Part shown: piece after piece, positions 5,959 to 6,820 of the stretch
Position numbering within the stretch: position 1 is the stretch's first letter
How the letters are laid out: every line of letters begins with the position of its first letter
Assembly (NCBI GenBank): GCA_002439665.1
Contig: DJPC01000155.1
Coordinates: 1-6,820 of the forward strand
Source: Dialister sp. UBA6422
GTDB lineage: Bacteria; Bacillota; Negativicutes; Veillonellales; Dialisteraceae
Reading direction: 5' to 3'
Length of the DNA stretch: 6,820 nt
Made by a program: the position numbers and the translations under genes
The notes under the pieces: generated by a model
Database searches by the model: none
What the model was told of the DNA's origin: nothing
What the model saw: only the letters and a program-made list of their open reading frames with translations

Positions 5959-6486
5959 TTAGTTATGCAGTTCATGTCTTGCCGCATCTATAGCTTCTAG
6001 CAATGATGTGTCATAAGTACTATAGAGCATGAGCCCTAAGGTAAGGATTTTCATTTCTCTACAAGAAGGAGAAGCAGGAAATGCTAGATCCTCAAAATAG
6101 ATATGGTCAGTGCGGCATTGATGATTTTTAAAACTGGTCAGATAAAATCCTTGGCCAGATGGACATAGAACAGATCCGGAAAGAAAGAGACCATCTGCTG
6201 CTAAAGCGCATTGTCCCGTATACTCTATTTCAGAAACCAGGGATAGCAAGTGGCAGGATATAGGAGAAAGCGCATCAGGAGTTTGTACCAGTGAAATGGT
6301 AGATAGAGTATCTTTGATTGCTTGAGACCAGAGAGATGTGTCTGGTAAAAAAGAAAGAATCAAAAGATCAGAAGAGTGATGGGATAGAGTCCCTTGTAGC
6401 CAAAGGGAAAATTCTTTTTGGCTAGCAAAGGATTTCTGCATTTGGCTTATCCAATTAACGGTGGGAAGAGAAAAATTTTTTCGCAA
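5959..6486 (-). CDS. hypothetical protein, 175 residues, unknown function
   Basis: No family was recognised. The protein has no signal peptide and no clear membrane segment. It is rich in Ser, Leu and His and has six scattered Cys (around residues 78, 93, 107, 122 and 141, among others), without a regular metal-binding pattern. The middle (about 85-120) alternates small and hydrophobic residues, as in EYTGQCALAADGLFLSGSVL, and looks like beta strands; the ends look helical. The frame is blocked by a TGA just upstream, so the start is TTG at 6486, with AGGAG (plus-strand 6499-6503) 12 bases before it, a long spacer. The next in-frame ATG is at residue 16. Its 5' end overlaps the previous minus-strand gene by 32 bases, so the two are probably coupled, and it ends 6 bases before the shared terminator. 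Confidence 0.65.
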   Translation of the reverse strand: MRKNFSLPTVNWISQMQKSFASQKEFSLWLQGTLSHHSSDLLILSFLPDTSLWSQAIKDTLSTISLVQTPDALSPISCHLLSLVSEIEYTGQCALAADGLFLSGSVLCPSGQGFYLTSFKNHQCRTDHIYFEDLAFPASPSCREMKILTLGLMLYSTYDTSLLEAIDAARHELHN

Positions 6487-6715
6487 GTTTATAAGTCACT
6501 CCTAAAGATTGCTGCAAAAGGAAAAAGGATAACGCTCTTTGGGGATGCAATAGCCAGAACCATTTTCGTATAGGAGCCAATGGCTGCCATCCTTCGTTTG
6601 GAGACAGTTTTTGTGTGGGATGGTGCAATTGTTCTTTTTGATTGAGCTTGTTGGATAAAAATATAGTAGCCAGTGCCAGGAATATGATTTTTACTATGGA
6701 CGAATTATGATGCAT
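6455..6715 (-). CDS. small membrane-anchored hypothetical protein, 86 residues
   Basis: An 86-residue protein with one hydrophobic N-terminal segment (about residues 7-21, IVKIIFLALATIFLS), which is either a signal anchor or an uncleaved signal sequence. A polar, basic, aromatic-rich remainder follows (WQPLAPIRKWFWLLHP; C-terminal KLAKKFFSSHR). No family was recognised. The frame is open further upstream to 6778 and beyond, but the ATG at 6715 is preceded by a good AGGTGA site (plus-strand 6721-6726) at 5 bases, which decides the start. A candidate minus-strand promoter lies just upstream. The gene overlaps the following minus-strand gene by 32 bases. The high basic and Trp/Phe content would suit a peripheral contact with membrane or nucleic acid, but that is speculation. 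Confidence 0.6.
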   Translation of the reverse strand: MHHNSSIVKIIFLALATIFLSNKLNQKEQLHHPTQKLSPNEGWQPLAPIRKWFWLLHPQRALSFFLLQQSLGVTYKLAKKFFSSHR

Positions 6716-6736
6716 GATGATCACCTCATTCTTTGT

Positions 6737-6766
6737 ATCATAGCAGAGAAGAAAGGGGGTATGCAA
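6737..6766 (-). promoter_or_regulatory. candidate promoter for the minus-strand gene pair
   Basis: Read on the minus strand, TTGCAT (6766-6761) is followed after 18 bases by TATGAT (6742-6737), which matches the -10 consensus at five of six positions. Initiation about 7 bases downstream would leave a leader of roughly 15 bases that contains the AGGTGA ribosome binding site. The -35 match is poor (three of six), so the call rests mainly on the -10 and the spacing. Confidence 0.35.
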
Positions 6767-6780
6767 ATCAAGTATCATGG

Positions 6781-6820
6781 ATGGAAAAAGGAAAGATAGT
6801 TGGACATGTTTGGAAATTAC
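6781..6820 (+). CDS. possible start of a divergent gene, cut by the window edge
   Basis: An open frame reads MEKGKIVGHVWKL and runs off the window. The pattern of a short start followed by GK-(V/I)-G-V-W recalls the N-terminus of EutN/CcmL shell-vertex proteins, but thirteen residues cannot establish this. A purine-rich AAAGGGGG (6752-6759) lies 21 bases before this ATG, too far for a normal ribosome binding site. Other ATGs nearby (6761, whose frame stops after 12 codons, and 6777) compete. It could equally be non-coding upstream sequence of the minus-strand pair. Confidence 0.2.
   Translation, partial: MEKGKIVGHVWKL

Noticed and set aside
6716..6778. N-terminal extension of the small minus-strand gene to ATG 6778
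   Set aside because: The ATG at 6715 has a well-placed AGGTGA site, and the candidate promoter falls within the extension, so the longer form is unlikely.
6761..6799. Plus-strand frame from ATG 6761 reading MQIKYHG, reminiscent of UPF0173 metallo-hydrolase starts
   Set aside because: It stops after 12 codons and its purine-rich upstream site is only one base from the ATG.

Overview
The window is a moderately AT-rich, densely packed bacterial segment. It has two plus-strand operon pieces, then a convergent minus-strand pair of unknown genes. The mix is a Firmicutes-style TrmB and Shine-Dalgarno sites together with a phosphoethanolamine-transferase-like envelope enzyme and a probable lipoprotein. 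This suggests a diderm Firmicute of the Negativicutes type (the Veillonella / Megasphaera / Dialister neighbourhood). That placement is inferred from protein flavour and was not tested by any search.

Region 1 (1-1532) is the 3' end of a metal-uptake operon. The last codons of an upstream gene, probably the ABC ATPase, overlap by one base the start of a ZnuB-type ABC-3 permease. The permease end in turn overlaps a lipoprotein with a C-terminal CPYC-containing domain. A strong intrinsic terminator closes the operon at 1494-1532. The lipoprotein is the least described gene of this unit. Its C-terminal half resembles the Cys-containing domain of YcgQ/DUF1980 proteins, and its position suggests a role in zinc or manganese handling.

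Region 2 (1533-5852) begins with a 281-base gene-free regulatory stretch. It holds a candidate promoter whose -10 lies in an AT-rich palindrome, and a possible 20-codon leader ORF ending inside the next ribosome binding site. Three plus-strand genes follow: an EptA/CptA-like alkaline-phosphatase-superfamily membrane transferase, trmB (tRNA m7G46 methyltransferase) and a SEDS-family FtsW/RodA/SpoVE glycosyltransferase. No terminator is visible between the first two, and trmB and the SEDS gene overlap by 31 bases, so all three may be co-transcribed. A perfect GC-rich hairpin sits immediately after the SEDS start codon.

Region 3 (5853-6820) has a perfect 20-bp-stem bidirectional terminator between the SEDS gene and two overlapping minus-strand genes of unknown function: a small N-terminally anchored protein followed by a 175-residue protein. 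Upstream of them, at the window edge, a divergent plus-strand reading frame may begin, but only 13 codons are visible.

No tRNA, rRNA, CRISPR array, insertion sequence or phage gene was seen. The content is mostly ordinary housekeeping and envelope genes. The points most worth a second look are the CPYC lipoprotein, the structured trmB/SEDS overlap, the promoter palindrome and the unknown minus-strand pair.
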